Shown: positions 1-6,079 of the stretch, in pieces | Layout of the letters: every line of letters starts with the position of its first letter | How positions within the stretch are numbered: the first letter of the stretch is position 1 | DNA from: Rhizobiaceae bacterium | GTDB lineage: Bacteria; Pseudomonadota; Alphaproteobacteria; Rhizobiales; Rhizobiaceae | Reading direction: 5' to 3' | DNA length: 6,079 nt | Assembly: GCA_021648425.1 (NCBI GenBank) | Contig: JAKISV010000167.1 | Location: forward strand, 1-6,079 | Program-made: the position numbers and the translations under genes | The notes under the pieces: model-generated | Told to the model about the DNA's origin: nothing | The model's input: only the letters and a program-made list of their open reading frames with translations | Database searches by the model: none

Positions 1-2213
1 ATCGCATGGACCGTGCATTACGCGAACTTCGTATCCTCGGCGTTGCCACCACTCTGACATTTCTTGAAGCAATTATAAGCCACGAACAATTTCGCAACTG
101 TACTTACACCACCAAATTTATCGACAATACGCCGGAGTTGTTTGAACAGGTTAAACGCAAAGACCGGGCCACCAAGCTGCTCAATTATATCGCTGATGTA
201 ACCGTCAATGGTCATCCCGATGCTAAAGGCCGGGCTAAACCCGTCGTCGGCGTTGCCGAACCGGTTGTTCCGGTATTTGAAAGTAAATCGCTTGAGGGAA
301 CCCGCGACAAATTGAATGCGCTTGGGGCAACCAAGTTTGCCAATTGGGTGCGTACGCAAAAACCGGTGATGATCACCGATACCACCATGCGTGACGCTCA
401 CCAGTCCCTGCTCGCTACCAGAATGCGAACCCACGATATTGTCAGTATCGCCGAGGCCTATTCAACCGGCCTGCCCAACCTGTTCTCGCTGGAATGCTGG
501 GGCGGCGCAACCTTCGACGTGGCCATGCGTTTTCTTACCGAAGACCCCTGGGAACGCCTTGACCTCATCCGGACAAAAGCCCCCAATATCTTGTTGCAGA
601 TGTTGCTGCGCGGGGCCAATGGCGTTGGTTATAAAAATTATCCCGACAACGTTGTGCGCCAGTTTGTTGAGCAGGCGGCCAAAGGCGGCGTTGATGTATT
701 TCGTGTATTTGATTGCCTGAACTGGGTGGAAAACATGCGCGTCGCCATGGATGCGGTAAACGAAAGCGGTAAAATCTGCGAAGGCACAATTTGTTATACC
801 GGCGACGTACTGGATAAATCGCGCACAAAATTCGACCTCAAATATTACGTTCGCATCCTCAAGGAGCTGGAGGCTGCCGGTGCGCATATGATCGCCATCA
901 AGGACATGGCCGGTCTGTTAAAACCCGCCGGTGCCAGAGTACTCTTCAAGACCCTGCGCGAAGAAACCGACCTGCCCCTGCATTTTCATACCCATGACAC
1001 TTCGGGCATTTCAGCCGCTACCGCCCTGGTTGCTGCAGAAAGCGGTGTGGATATTATCGATGCTGCAATGGACGCTTTTTCCGGCGCTACTTCGCAACCG
1101 TGCCTGGGTTCAATTGTTGAAGCTTTGCGTGGCTCAGATGTCGATACCGGCCTCGACCCCAATGCCATTCGCAAGATTTCGTTTTACTGGGAGGCGGTAC
1201 GTTATAAATATGCTGCCTTTGAAAGTGATCTGAAAGGCCCTGCTTCTGAAGTATATCTACATGAAATGCCCGGCGGTCAGTTCACCAATCTAAAAGAACA
1301 GGCCAGATCACTGGGCCTTGAAAGCCGCTGGCACGAAGTGGCGCAAACCTATGCTGATGTGAATCAACTGTTTGGTGATATCATCAAGGTAACCCCATCA
1401 TCCAAAGTAGTGGGCGACATGGCGCTGATGCTTGTTTCTCAGGATATGAGCGTAGCTGACCTTCAATCAGGCGAACGCGATATTTCCTATCCCGCTTCGG
1501 TCATATCAATGATGCGCGGCGATTTGGGACAGCCCGAAGGCGGTTGGCCAAAGGATATTCAGGATGCCGTTCTGAAAGGTGAAAAACCCTATAAAGTACC
1601 ACCGGGCTCTTTGCTTGAACCTGCTGATCTTGAAGCTGAAAGAGCCACAATTTCCAGCGAATTGGGAACAACTATCAACGATCAGGAACTGGCCTCCTAT
1701 CTGATGTACCCAAAGGTATTTACCGAATATTCCCGCATTCGTGAATCCTACGGCCCCACATCAATATTGCCTACCCCCATTTATTTCTACGGCATGCAGC
1801 CCGGTGAAGAAATTCTGGTCGATCTGGAGCGCGGGAAAACCATGGTCATCCGCTGCCTTGCCCGAGGCGAGGCCGATGAAAAAGGCATGGTCACAGTCTA
1901 TTTCGAGTTAAATGGCCAACCACGACGCGCCCGCGTACCAGATCGCTCCCACGGTGCCAGTGGCGCCGGTGCAAGGCGCAAGGCCGAACCGGGCAATGAA
2001 AATCATATTGGCGCACCGATGCCCGGTGTTATTTCAACTCTGGCCGTCAGCCCCGGCCAGAAAGTTGCTTCCGGCGATGTATTGGTCTCTATTGAGGCCA
2101 TGAAAATGGAAACTGCAATTCATGCCGAGCGTGATGGTGAAATTGCCGAAGTACTGGTATCAACCGGTGACCAGATTGATGCCAAGGATTTGCTGGTAAC
2201 GTTTGTGAATTAG
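1..2213 (+). CDS. pyc: Pyruvate carboxylase, C-terminal part (5' end outside window)
   Basis: Pyruvate carboxylase makes oxaloacetate from pyruvate and bicarbonate using ATP and biotin, an anaplerotic cytoplasmic reaction. The reading frame is open to the window edge, so the Met codon at 6 is internal. Numbering from that Met (735 residues), about 1-60 is the tail of the biotin carboxylase part and roughly 120-420 is the carboxyltransferase barrel. There D130, K299 (the carbamylated Lys of the family), H328 and H330 form the metal site; Q133 and R202 bind pyruvate. T463 in KVTPSSK is the catalytic Thr. The biotinyl domain ends the protein, with EAMKME and biotin-accepting K700 (codon 2103-2105), 35 residues from the end. 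All these residues match Rhizobium etli numbering at a constant offset of 419, implying a full protein of about 1154 residues. The visible part appears intact. Three consecutive in-frame stops (TAG TAG TGA, 2211-2219) end it. No clear terminator follows. Confidence 0.97.
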   Translation, partial: RMDRALRELRILGVATTLTFLEAIISHEQFRNCTYTTKFIDNTPELFEQVKRKDRATKLLNYIADVTVNGHPDAKGRAKPVVGVAEPVVPVFESKSLEGTRDKLNALGATKFANWVRTQKPVMITDTTMRDAHQSLLATRMRTHDIVSIAEAYSTGLPNLFSLECWGGATFDVAMRFLTEDPWERLDLIRTKAPNILLQMLLRGANGVGYKNYPDNVVRQFVEQAAKGGVDVFRVFDCLNWVENMRVAMDAVNESGKICEGTICYTGDVLDKSRTKFDLKYYVRILKELEAAGAHMIAIKDMAGLLKPAGARVLFKTLREETDLPLHFHTHDTSGISAATALVAAESGVDIIDAAMDAFSGATSQPCLGSIVEALRGSDVDTGLDPNAIRKISFYWEAVRYKYAAFESDLKGPASEVYLHEMPGGQFTNLKEQARSLGLESRWHEVAQTYADVNQLFGDIIKVTPSSKVVGDMALMLVSQDMSVADLQSGERDISYPASVISMMRGDLGQPEGGWPKDIQDAVLKGEKPYKVPPGSLLEPADLEAERATISSELGTTINDQELASYLMYPKVFTEYSRIRESYGPTSILPTPIYFYGMQPGEEILVDLERGKTMVIRCLARGEADEKGMVTVYFELNGQPRRARVPDRSHGASGAGARRKAEPGNENHIGAPMPGVISTLAVSPGQKVASGDVLVSIEAMKMETAIHAERDGEIAEVLVSTGDQIDAKDLLVTFVN

Positions 2214-2281
2214 TAGTGAACCGGTAATATTCCACTTGTCTGTGATTTGATTGACCCCATATCGCATGAAACAGGTCTTTT

Positions 2282-2285
2282 GGAG
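2282..2285 (+). promoter_or_regulatory. Ribosome binding site (GGAG) of the adenylate cyclase gene
   Basis: GGAG lies six bases before the ATG at 2292. This decides the start: the frame is also open upstream to a TTG at 2247, but that codon has no purine-rich sequence in front of it, so the ATG at 2292 is preferred. Confidence 0.7.
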
Positions 2286-2291
2286 ATTGCT

Positions 2292-3713
2292 ATGTCCCTA
2301 TCCGCGTCCCAGTCCATATTCACTCGAATTTTGTCGATACCCGCAAACATTCGAGCATCGCGCGAATGGCAACGAAAAGAGGCCGCCTGCAACCCTCACC
2401 TGATGAAAGCCCTGCGCGAAAATAAACGCCAGGGCCAAATGCTGGCAATGCAGGCGCGCTGGGCAGCATTGGCAGTCATTGCCGTTTTTATCGCATTTCT
2501 GAATCCAGACTGGACAGTTCTCTATTATGAAGCTGTATTGCTGACTTTCGCTTTGTTGGGATGGGCACAATTGAAAGCCGGTCAGGTTGGACAAAGCCGG
2601 CGTGAATTGTTTCTGATTTTTCTGGATCTGGTTTTGCTGGCAGTAGTCAGCATGTTACCCAATCCGTTCCAGGAGCAGCTATGGCCCAGTGCGATGCAAT
2701 ATCGCTTTGACAACTTTTTATACTTCTTTGTGATTTTAGCCGGTGCCTCACTGGCCTATTCCTGGCGCACATTGATTGCCATTGGTACTTGGACATTTGG
2801 CATCTGGCTGTTTGGCCTGGCTGGCGTTATCTTTTTTGGATTTACCGATCCACAACTCTCTGCCAATATCACCGCCACTACAGCAGATTACCCTGGAATG
2901 CAGTCGTTTATAGACCCCAATAACCCAATGATCGGCATTCGATTTCAGGAAGTCATTGTTTTTGTAATTGTTGCAGGCATTCTGGCCCTGAACGGCTGGC
3001 GTCACAATCAGCTTCTCTTGAAACAGGCCAGCGCCACCCGCGAGCGTGAAAACCTCGCCCGGCATTTTCCACCTAATATCGTTGACCAGCTGGCCGGGCA
3101 AAATCAGCCGTTTTCAGCCATTCGCTCGCAACCGGTTGCGGTATTGTTTGCCGACATTGTCGGTTTTACCCGCATGGCAGAACAAGGAGAACCGGTAGAG
3201 GTAGTGGCGCTATTGCGCGAATATCATCGCCGCCTTGAAGCAGCAGTATTCAATAACAACGGAACGCTCGACAAGTTTCTGGGCGATGGCATTATGGCAA
3301 CTTTTGGCAGCCCTCTAACCGGCCCCAACGATGCCGGTAATGCCCTCAAGTGTGCCAGCGACATGGTAACAACTATCAACCAGTGGAATGATGAGCGCAT
3401 AGCGGAAGGTGAATTGCCGATAAACCTGTCAGTTGGTATTCATTATGGGGAGGTAATTCTTGGAGATATCGGTTCAGAGCGCCGATTGGAATTTGCCACC
3501 CTGGGTGACACAGTCAACGTGGCGGCACGTTTAGAAGAACTTACCCGAACCATGAACACAAAAGTTATTGTCAGTAATGAACTGATTGAAGCCAACAAAT
3601 CCTGCGAAGCTGGCAATGATAAATACCTGCTGGACAGTTTCAGCCGGGCTGGCAACAAAGTACTGCGAGGCCGTGACAGCAAAATAGGAATCTGGAAAAT
3701 GGAAGCGTCTTGA
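2292..3713 (+). CDS. Membrane-bound class III adenylate cyclase
   Basis: Predicted to make cAMP from ATP at the inner face of the cytoplasmic membrane. The 473-residue protein has a positively charged N-terminal stretch, then six hydrophobic segments at about 56-71, 76-94, 105-123, 140-158, 161-184 and 217-235, a short linker, and a class III cyclase catalytic domain at about 280-435. Aligned by motif to Mycobacterium Rv1625c, the metal-binding Asp residues are D288 (FADIVGFT) and D332 (LGDG), the adenine-contacting Lys is K328, and the transition-state pair is N409 and R413 (NVAAR). The second substrate-selecting position, Asp or Thr in many family members, is A402 here. K328 favours ATP over GTP as substrate. 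No separate sensor domain is recognisable, so any signal would be read by the membrane region. The gene starts 78 bases after pyc and could be cotranscribed with it; I see no convincing promoter in the gap. Which cya paralogue it is cannot be told. Confidence 0.9.
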   Translation: MSLSASQSIFTRILSIPANIRASREWQRKEAACNPHLMKALRENKRQGQMLAMQARWAALAVIAVFIAFLNPDWTVLYYEAVLLTFALLGWAQLKAGQVGQSRRELFLIFLDLVLLAVVSMLPNPFQEQLWPSAMQYRFDNFLYFFVILAGASLAYSWRTLIAIGTWTFGIWLFGLAGVIFFGFTDPQLSANITATTADYPGMQSFIDPNNPMIGIRFQEVIVFVIVAGILALNGWRHNQLLLKQASATRERENLARHFPPNIVDQLAGQNQPFSAIRSQPVAVLFADIVGFTRMAEQGEPVEVVALLREYHRRLEAAVFNNNGTLDKFLGDGIMATFGSPLTGPNDAGNALKCASDMVTTINQWNDERIAEGELPINLSVGIHYGEVILGDIGSERRLEFATLGDTVNVAARLEELTRTMNTKVIVSNELIEANKSCEAGNDKYLLDSFSRAGNKVLRGRDSKIGIWKMEAS

Positions 3714-3729
3714 AACCAGCAGGTTTTTT
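3713..3729 (+). terminator. Possible weak terminator after the cyclase gene
   Basis: A five-base-pair stem (AAACC with GGTTT, loop AGCA) overlaps the cyclase stop codon and is followed by a run of T, six in a row counting those in the stem. The stem is short and AT-rich, and an alternative AGCA/TGCT pairing competes with it. It may be attenuating or without function. Confidence 0.2.
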
Positions 3730-3749
3730 GCTAACCACTTGCTAACCGC
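3728..3749 (+). repeat. 11-bp tandem repeat before xerC, CtrA-box-like
   Basis: Two adjacent copies, TTGCTAACCAC (3728-3738) and TTGCTAACCGC (3739-3749), differ at one base. Read as half-sites they give CTAA, seven bases, CTAAC, one mismatch per half from the alphaproteobacterial CtrA consensus TTAA-N7-TTAAC. The repeat ends eight bases before a -10-like TATATT, roughly where an activator overlapping the -35 region would sit. The repeat is directly visible; its role as an operator is inference. Confidence 0.4.
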
Positions 3750-3756
3750 CAACACC

Positions 3757-3762
3757 TATATT
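3757..3762 (+). promoter_or_regulatory. Candidate -10 element (TATATT) for xerC
   Basis: TATATT matches five of six bases of TATAAT. No good -35 hexamer stands 16-18 bases upstream; that place is occupied by the end of the 11-bp tandem repeat, which would suit an activator-dependent promoter. Transcription would begin about 6-8 bases downstream, at or next to the xerC ATG at 3770, giving a leaderless or nearly leaderless mRNA. This fits the absence of a Shine-Dalgarno sequence there. Confidence 0.25.
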
Positions 3763-3769
3763 CGACTTT

Positions 3770-4717
3770 ATGAGCCAGACTCCACAATTTCTCATCACCT
3801 GCGATGATGAACTTTCCTCCCATTTTCACCAGTGGTGCGAATATCTCATCCATGAAAAACGCATGGCTGCTAAAACACTGGATGCCTATCAGCGCGATGT
3901 GCGACAGTTTTTTCAACATCTGACCGGCTATCTGAGCCACCCGCCCGGCCTTGGTGATGTGGCCAATCTAAAACCTGTTATATTGCGTGGCTTTTTGGCC
4001 CACCGGCGCAATGAGGGTGTTGAAGCAAGAACACTTGCTCGCAGCCTTTCGGGAATTCGCTCATTCATACGCTACCTCGAGCGCCTTGGTCTGGCAGACT
4101 GCGCCGGTCTCAATGCCACCAGCGCACCAAGACTGCCCAAAACGCTGCCAAAACCTATAGCCTCATCTCAAGCGGTGAAACTTACCAAAGCAAGTACCCA
4201 GCTTGCTGATGAACCCTGGATTGCTGCTCGCGATGCTGCCTGCATGGCGCTGATGTATGGCTGTGGCTTGCGCATCGGTGAAACTCTGGCACTTACCCTT
4301 GAGCAATATCAAGGCCAGGGCGATGGCGCACTTCGTATTCTGGGCAAAGGCAACAAAACCCGTTTAGTGCCAATTCTACCAATCGTGCGCCAGGCCGTTG
4401 ATGAATATCTGACCAGTTGTCCATATGTTATCAGCCCTGATGAACCAGTTTTTCGCGGCGCAAAAGGTGGTCCCCTGCAACCGGCGATAATCCAGAAACA
4501 AATGAGAAAAATGCGTGGCGCTCTGGGACTGCCCCATACCGCCACTCCCCATGCACTCCGGCATTCATTTGCCACCCACCTGTTGGCAGGCGGTGGAGAT
4601 TTGCGTTCAATTCAGGAACTGCTCGGTCACGCTTCTCTTTCAACCACCCAGATTTATACCGGCGTTGATACCGCAAAACTACTTGAAGTCTATGATGCCG
4701 CCCATCCGCGTGCATGA
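3770..4717 (+). CDS. xerC: Tyrosine recombinase XerC
   Basis: XerC acts with XerD at the dif site to resolve chromosome dimers before cell division. The 315-residue protein has an N-terminal SAM-like core-binding domain at about 13-107 and a C-terminal phage-integrase catalytic domain at about 130-305. All expected catalytic residues are present: R168 (GCGLRIGE), K193 (LGKGNK), H261 and R264 (HALRHSF), H287 (LLGHAS) and nucleophile Y296 (TTQIYTG). Length is close to the usual 295-320. An upstream in-frame stop (TAA, 3743-3745) with no start codon between it and 3770, and the placement of the N-terminal domain, support the ATG at 3770, although no ribosome binding site precedes it. It follows the cyclase gene by 56 bases. 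Assignment as XerC rather than XerD or another Xer-type integrase rests on overall resemblance and a chromosomal housekeeping context without phage genes. Confidence 0.9.
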   Translation: MSQTPQFLITCDDELSSHFHQWCEYLIHEKRMAAKTLDAYQRDVRQFFQHLTGYLSHPPGLGDVANLKPVILRGFLAHRRNEGVEARTLARSLSGIRSFIRYLERLGLADCAGLNATSAPRLPKTLPKPIASSQAVKLTKASTQLADEPWIAARDAACMALMYGCGLRIGETLALTLEQYQGQGDGALRILGKGNKTRLVPILPIVRQAVDEYLTSCPYVISPDEPVFRGAKGGPLQPAIIQKQMRKMRGALGLPHTATPHALRHSFATHLLAGGGDLRSIQELLGHASLSTTQIYTGVDTAKLLEVYDAAHPRA

Positions 4718-4741
4718 ATAATGAACATCAAATTTCACATA

Positions 4742-4773
4742 GAATTAACCAGGGTGTGAATTAATCAGGGTGT
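4742..4773 (+). repeat. 16-bp tandem direct repeat upstream of a TATAAT promoter
   Basis: GAATTAACCAGGGTGT (4742-4757) is followed directly by GAATTAATCAGGGTGT (4758-4773), 15 of 16 bases identical, and then by TTAACCC, which repeats part of the unit. The block lies 26 bases upstream of the TATAAT at 4800. A 16-bp period puts successive sites about one and a half helical turns apart. A tandem operator for an unknown regulator is the simplest reading, but this is inference. Confidence 0.6.
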
Positions 4774-4799
4774 TTAACCCGATATCTATTTTCCAGTTT

Positions 4800-4805
4800 T
4801 ATAAT
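4800..4805 (+). promoter_or_regulatory. -10 element TATAAT in the xerC-lpdA interval
   Basis: A perfect TATAAT lies 30 bases before the ATG of the small ORF at 4836, predicting a start of transcription near 4812 and a leader of about 24 bases. No recognisable -35 hexamer occurs at normal spacing; the closest similar sequence (TTAACC, 4774-4779) is 20 bases away. The 16-bp tandem repeat immediately upstream could take the place of a -35 by binding an activator. Confidence 0.4.
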
Positions 4806-4835
4806 CATCGTTCAGGAAACATTGCAGGTTAATCC

Positions 4836-5012
4836 ATGGATGCAATTGCAAATCCCGCATTAATATTTTATGGCACGATGAAGCTGCTGCTCATCGCACT
4901 GTTTTCCATGTCTTTGAACTTTGCCGGCGAAACTTCCACAGGCAATCAAATGACTGGTAACAATGATCAGCTGGTAGCAGATGTTGCCGCAGAAAATCGC
5001 TCTATTTTGTAA
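4836..5012 (+). CDS. Unrecognised 58-codon ORF with signal-peptide-like N-terminus
   Basis: I do not recognise this protein. Translation from the ATG at 4836 gives 58 residues; the first half is hydrophobic (LLLIALFSMSLNFA at about 17-30) and the second half is polar, rich in Asn, Gln, Thr and acidic residues, without Cys. An internal ATG at 4878 would give a 44-residue form starting MKLLLIAL, like a Sec signal peptide with a possible cut after A30 (NFA, then GE); the Asn at the -3 position is unusual for signal peptidase I. The upstream start has a weak AGG seven bases before it and a TATAAT at a suitable distance; the internal start has neither. The stop TAA lies four bases from the lpdA stop on the opposite strand. 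It could be a small secreted or membrane-anchored protein, or a chance ORF in an intergenic region. Confidence 0.4.
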   Translation: MDAIANPALIFYGTMKLLLIALFSMSLNFAGETSTGNQMTGNNDQLVADVAAENRSIL

Positions 5013-5016
5013 TTCT

Positions 5017-6079
5017 CTACATATGCAACGGCTTGCTGAATGTCGCCAGCGCCGCCTCTTTTACTGCTTCTGACATGGTTGGGTGTGCGTGGCAGGTGCG
5101 GCCAAGATCTTCTGACGAGCCACCAAATTCCATCAGCACCGCAGCTTCATGGATCATTTCACCCGCGCCAAATCCGACAATATGAACGCCCAGCACCCGG
5201 TCGGTTTTTTTGTCGGCCAGGAACTTTACAAATCCTTCGCTCTTGTTCATGGCACGGGCCCGTGCATTGGCAGTAAAGGGAAATTTACCGCTGACATATT
5301 CAATGCCTGCCGCTTTTAGTTCTTCTTCGCTTTTACCGACACTGGCTACCTCTGGCGAAGTATAAACAACGCTGGGTATGACATCATAATTCACGTGACC
5401 CGCTTGTCCCGCCAGTTGTTCAGCAACGCCAACCCCTTCTTCGCTGGCCTTGTGGGCTAACATCGGGCCATCAGTGACATCACCAATTGCATATATTCCG
5501 TTAATGTTGGTTTGCCACTTATCGCAGGTTTTGATTTTACCCTTGTCCATTTCCACACCCAGCGCCTCAAGTCCCAAACCATCTGCATAAGGTCGTCTGC
5601 CCGTGGCAATAAGAACGATATCGGCATCCAGGATAACTGGATCGCCACCCTTTACCGGTTCAAAAACAACCTTTGCCGCCTGCCCTTTTTTCTCAACCGC
5701 TGTAACTTTTGATGACAGATGAAACTCCATCCCCTGCTTTTTCAACATGCGCAGGAACTGCTTGGAAATATCCTTGTCACCTGCACCCAATATCGTATCC
5801 AGATATTCAACAACCGTAACTTTCGCCCCCAGCCGAAGCCATACGGAACCAAGTTCAAGGCCAATAACACCGCCACCCACAACGATGATTGATTTAGGCA
5901 CTTTTGTAAGATCAAGAGCGCCAGTTGATGAAACAATGACCTTTTCATCGATATTAACTTTAACGCCGGGTATGCCGGTGATATCAGAACCTGTGGCAAT
6001 CACGATATTTTTGGTAGCTATCGTTTCGCTTGTACCTTTATCGCCGGTGACGATAACTTCTCCGGTTTTTTTGATGCTA
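5017..6079 (-). CDS. lpdA: Dihydrolipoamide dehydrogenase (E3), C-terminal part (5' end outside window)
   Basis: This flavoprotein reoxidises dihydrolipoyl groups of 2-oxoacid dehydrogenase complexes (pyruvate, 2-oxoglutarate) and passes electrons to NAD+. About 353 residues are visible of the usual 465-470. The frame stays open to the window edge, so the GTG at 6003-6001 is an internal Val (context NIVIATGSD), not a start. Visible in order: the ATGSD segment of the FAD domain, the NAD-binding loop VGGGVIGLELG (about 5882-5848), a second ATGRRP motif, the FAD-binding segment AIGDVTDGPMLAHKA, and the C-terminal dimer interface. There HAHPTMSE supplies the catalytic His-Glu pair (codons 5085-5083 and 5070-5068). 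The N-terminal GxGxxG and the redox-active CxxxxC disulfide lie outside the window and cannot be checked. It ends with TAG and no terminator is visible before the facing small ORF. Mercuric or glutathione reductase is excluded by the HAHPT region and overall match. Confidence 0.96.
   Translation of the reverse strand, partial: SIKKTGEVIVTGDKGTSETIATKNIVIATGSDITGIPGVKVNIDEKVIVSSTGALDLTKVPKSIIVVGGGVIGLELGSVWLRLGAKVTVVEYLDTILGAGDKDISKQFLRMLKKQGMEFHLSSKVTAVEKKGQAAKVVFEPVKGGDPVILDADIVLIATGRRPYADGLGLEALGVEMDKGKIKTCDKWQTNINGIYAIGDVTDGPMLAHKASEEGVGVAEQLAGQAGHVNYDVIPSVVYTSPEVASVGKSEEELKAAGIEYVSGKFPFTANARARAMNKSEGFVKFLADKKTDRVLGVHIVGFGAGEMIHEAAVLMEFGGSSEDLGRTCHAHPTMSEAVKEAALATFSKPLHM

Noticed and set aside
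6..8. ATG at position 6 as the start of pyruvate carboxylase
   Set aside because: The frame is open to the window edge and the residues from this Met match the interior of the biotin carboxylase part; the family protein is about 1154 residues long, so about 419 residues lie upstream.
18..434. 138-codon minus-strand ORF opposite pyc, and the other long antisense or out-of-frame ORFs inside pyc, the cyclase, xerC and lpdA
   Set aside because: They overlap strongly conserved genes, have no recognisable domains, and read as shadows of the real frames.
2247..2291. TTG at 2247 as the start of the adenylate cyclase
   Set aside because: It has no ribosome binding site, while the ATG at 2292 has GGAG six bases upstream; the extra 15 residues show no family feature.
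3770..4717. xerC as the integrase of a mobile element
   Set aside because: No attachment-site duplication, tRNA, phage or transposon gene is visible, and both flanks are core metabolic or housekeeping genes; the protein resembles chromosomal XerC.
4745..4777. TTAA motifs in the xerC-lpdA interval as a CtrA box
   Set aside because: The three TTAA sites are 12 and 9 bases apart, not the 7-base spacing of CtrA half-sites.
4768..4780. GGGT/ACCC hairpin as the xerC terminator
   Set aside because: The stem is only four base pairs and no T-run follows directly; it is better explained as part of the repeat block.
6001..6003. GTG at 6003-6001 (minus strand) as the start of lpdA
   Set aside because: It encodes an internal Val in the FAD-domain segment IVIATGSD, and the frame continues with family-like sequence to the window edge.

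Overview
The window looks like chromosomal DNA from an alphaproteobacterium, probably close to the Hyphomicrobiales (rhizobia and relatives) but with only moderate GC. This rests on family resemblance. The pyruvate carboxylase piece is collinear with the Rhizobium etli enzyme: every catalytic residue I could place falls at a constant offset of 419, and the implied full length of 1154 residues is the same. The XerC and dihydrolipoamide dehydrogenase sequences also have an alphaproteobacterial character. No mobile element, CRISPR array, tRNA or rRNA is visible.

Layout: (1) positions 1-2213, plus strand, the C-terminal two thirds of pyruvate carboxylase (carboxyltransferase and biotin carrier domains; the biotin carboxylase part lies mostly upstream of the window). 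(2) 2292-3713, plus strand, a six-helix membrane-bound class III adenylate cyclase with a good ribosome binding site. (3) 3770-4717, plus strand, the tyrosine recombinase XerC, preceded by an 11-bp tandem repeat that resembles a degenerate CtrA box and by a -10-like element that would make the mRNA nearly leaderless. (4) 4718-5016, an intergenic stretch holding a 16-bp tandem repeat, a perfect TATAAT, and an unrecognised 58-codon ORF with a hydrophobic, signal-peptide-like N-terminus. (5) 5017-6079, minus strand, the C-terminal three quarters of dihydrolipoamide dehydrogenase, running convergently into the small ORF.

The two flanking enzymes belong to central carbon metabolism: pyruvate carboxylase refills oxaloacetate, and dihydrolipoamide dehydrogenase is the E3 subunit of 2-oxoacid dehydrogenase complexes. 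The cyclase would make cAMP and XerC resolves chromosome dimers. There is no evidence that the four form one functional system. The least explained part is the 4718-5016 interval, where repeat, promoter and small ORF line up as a possible undescribed regulated small-protein gene.
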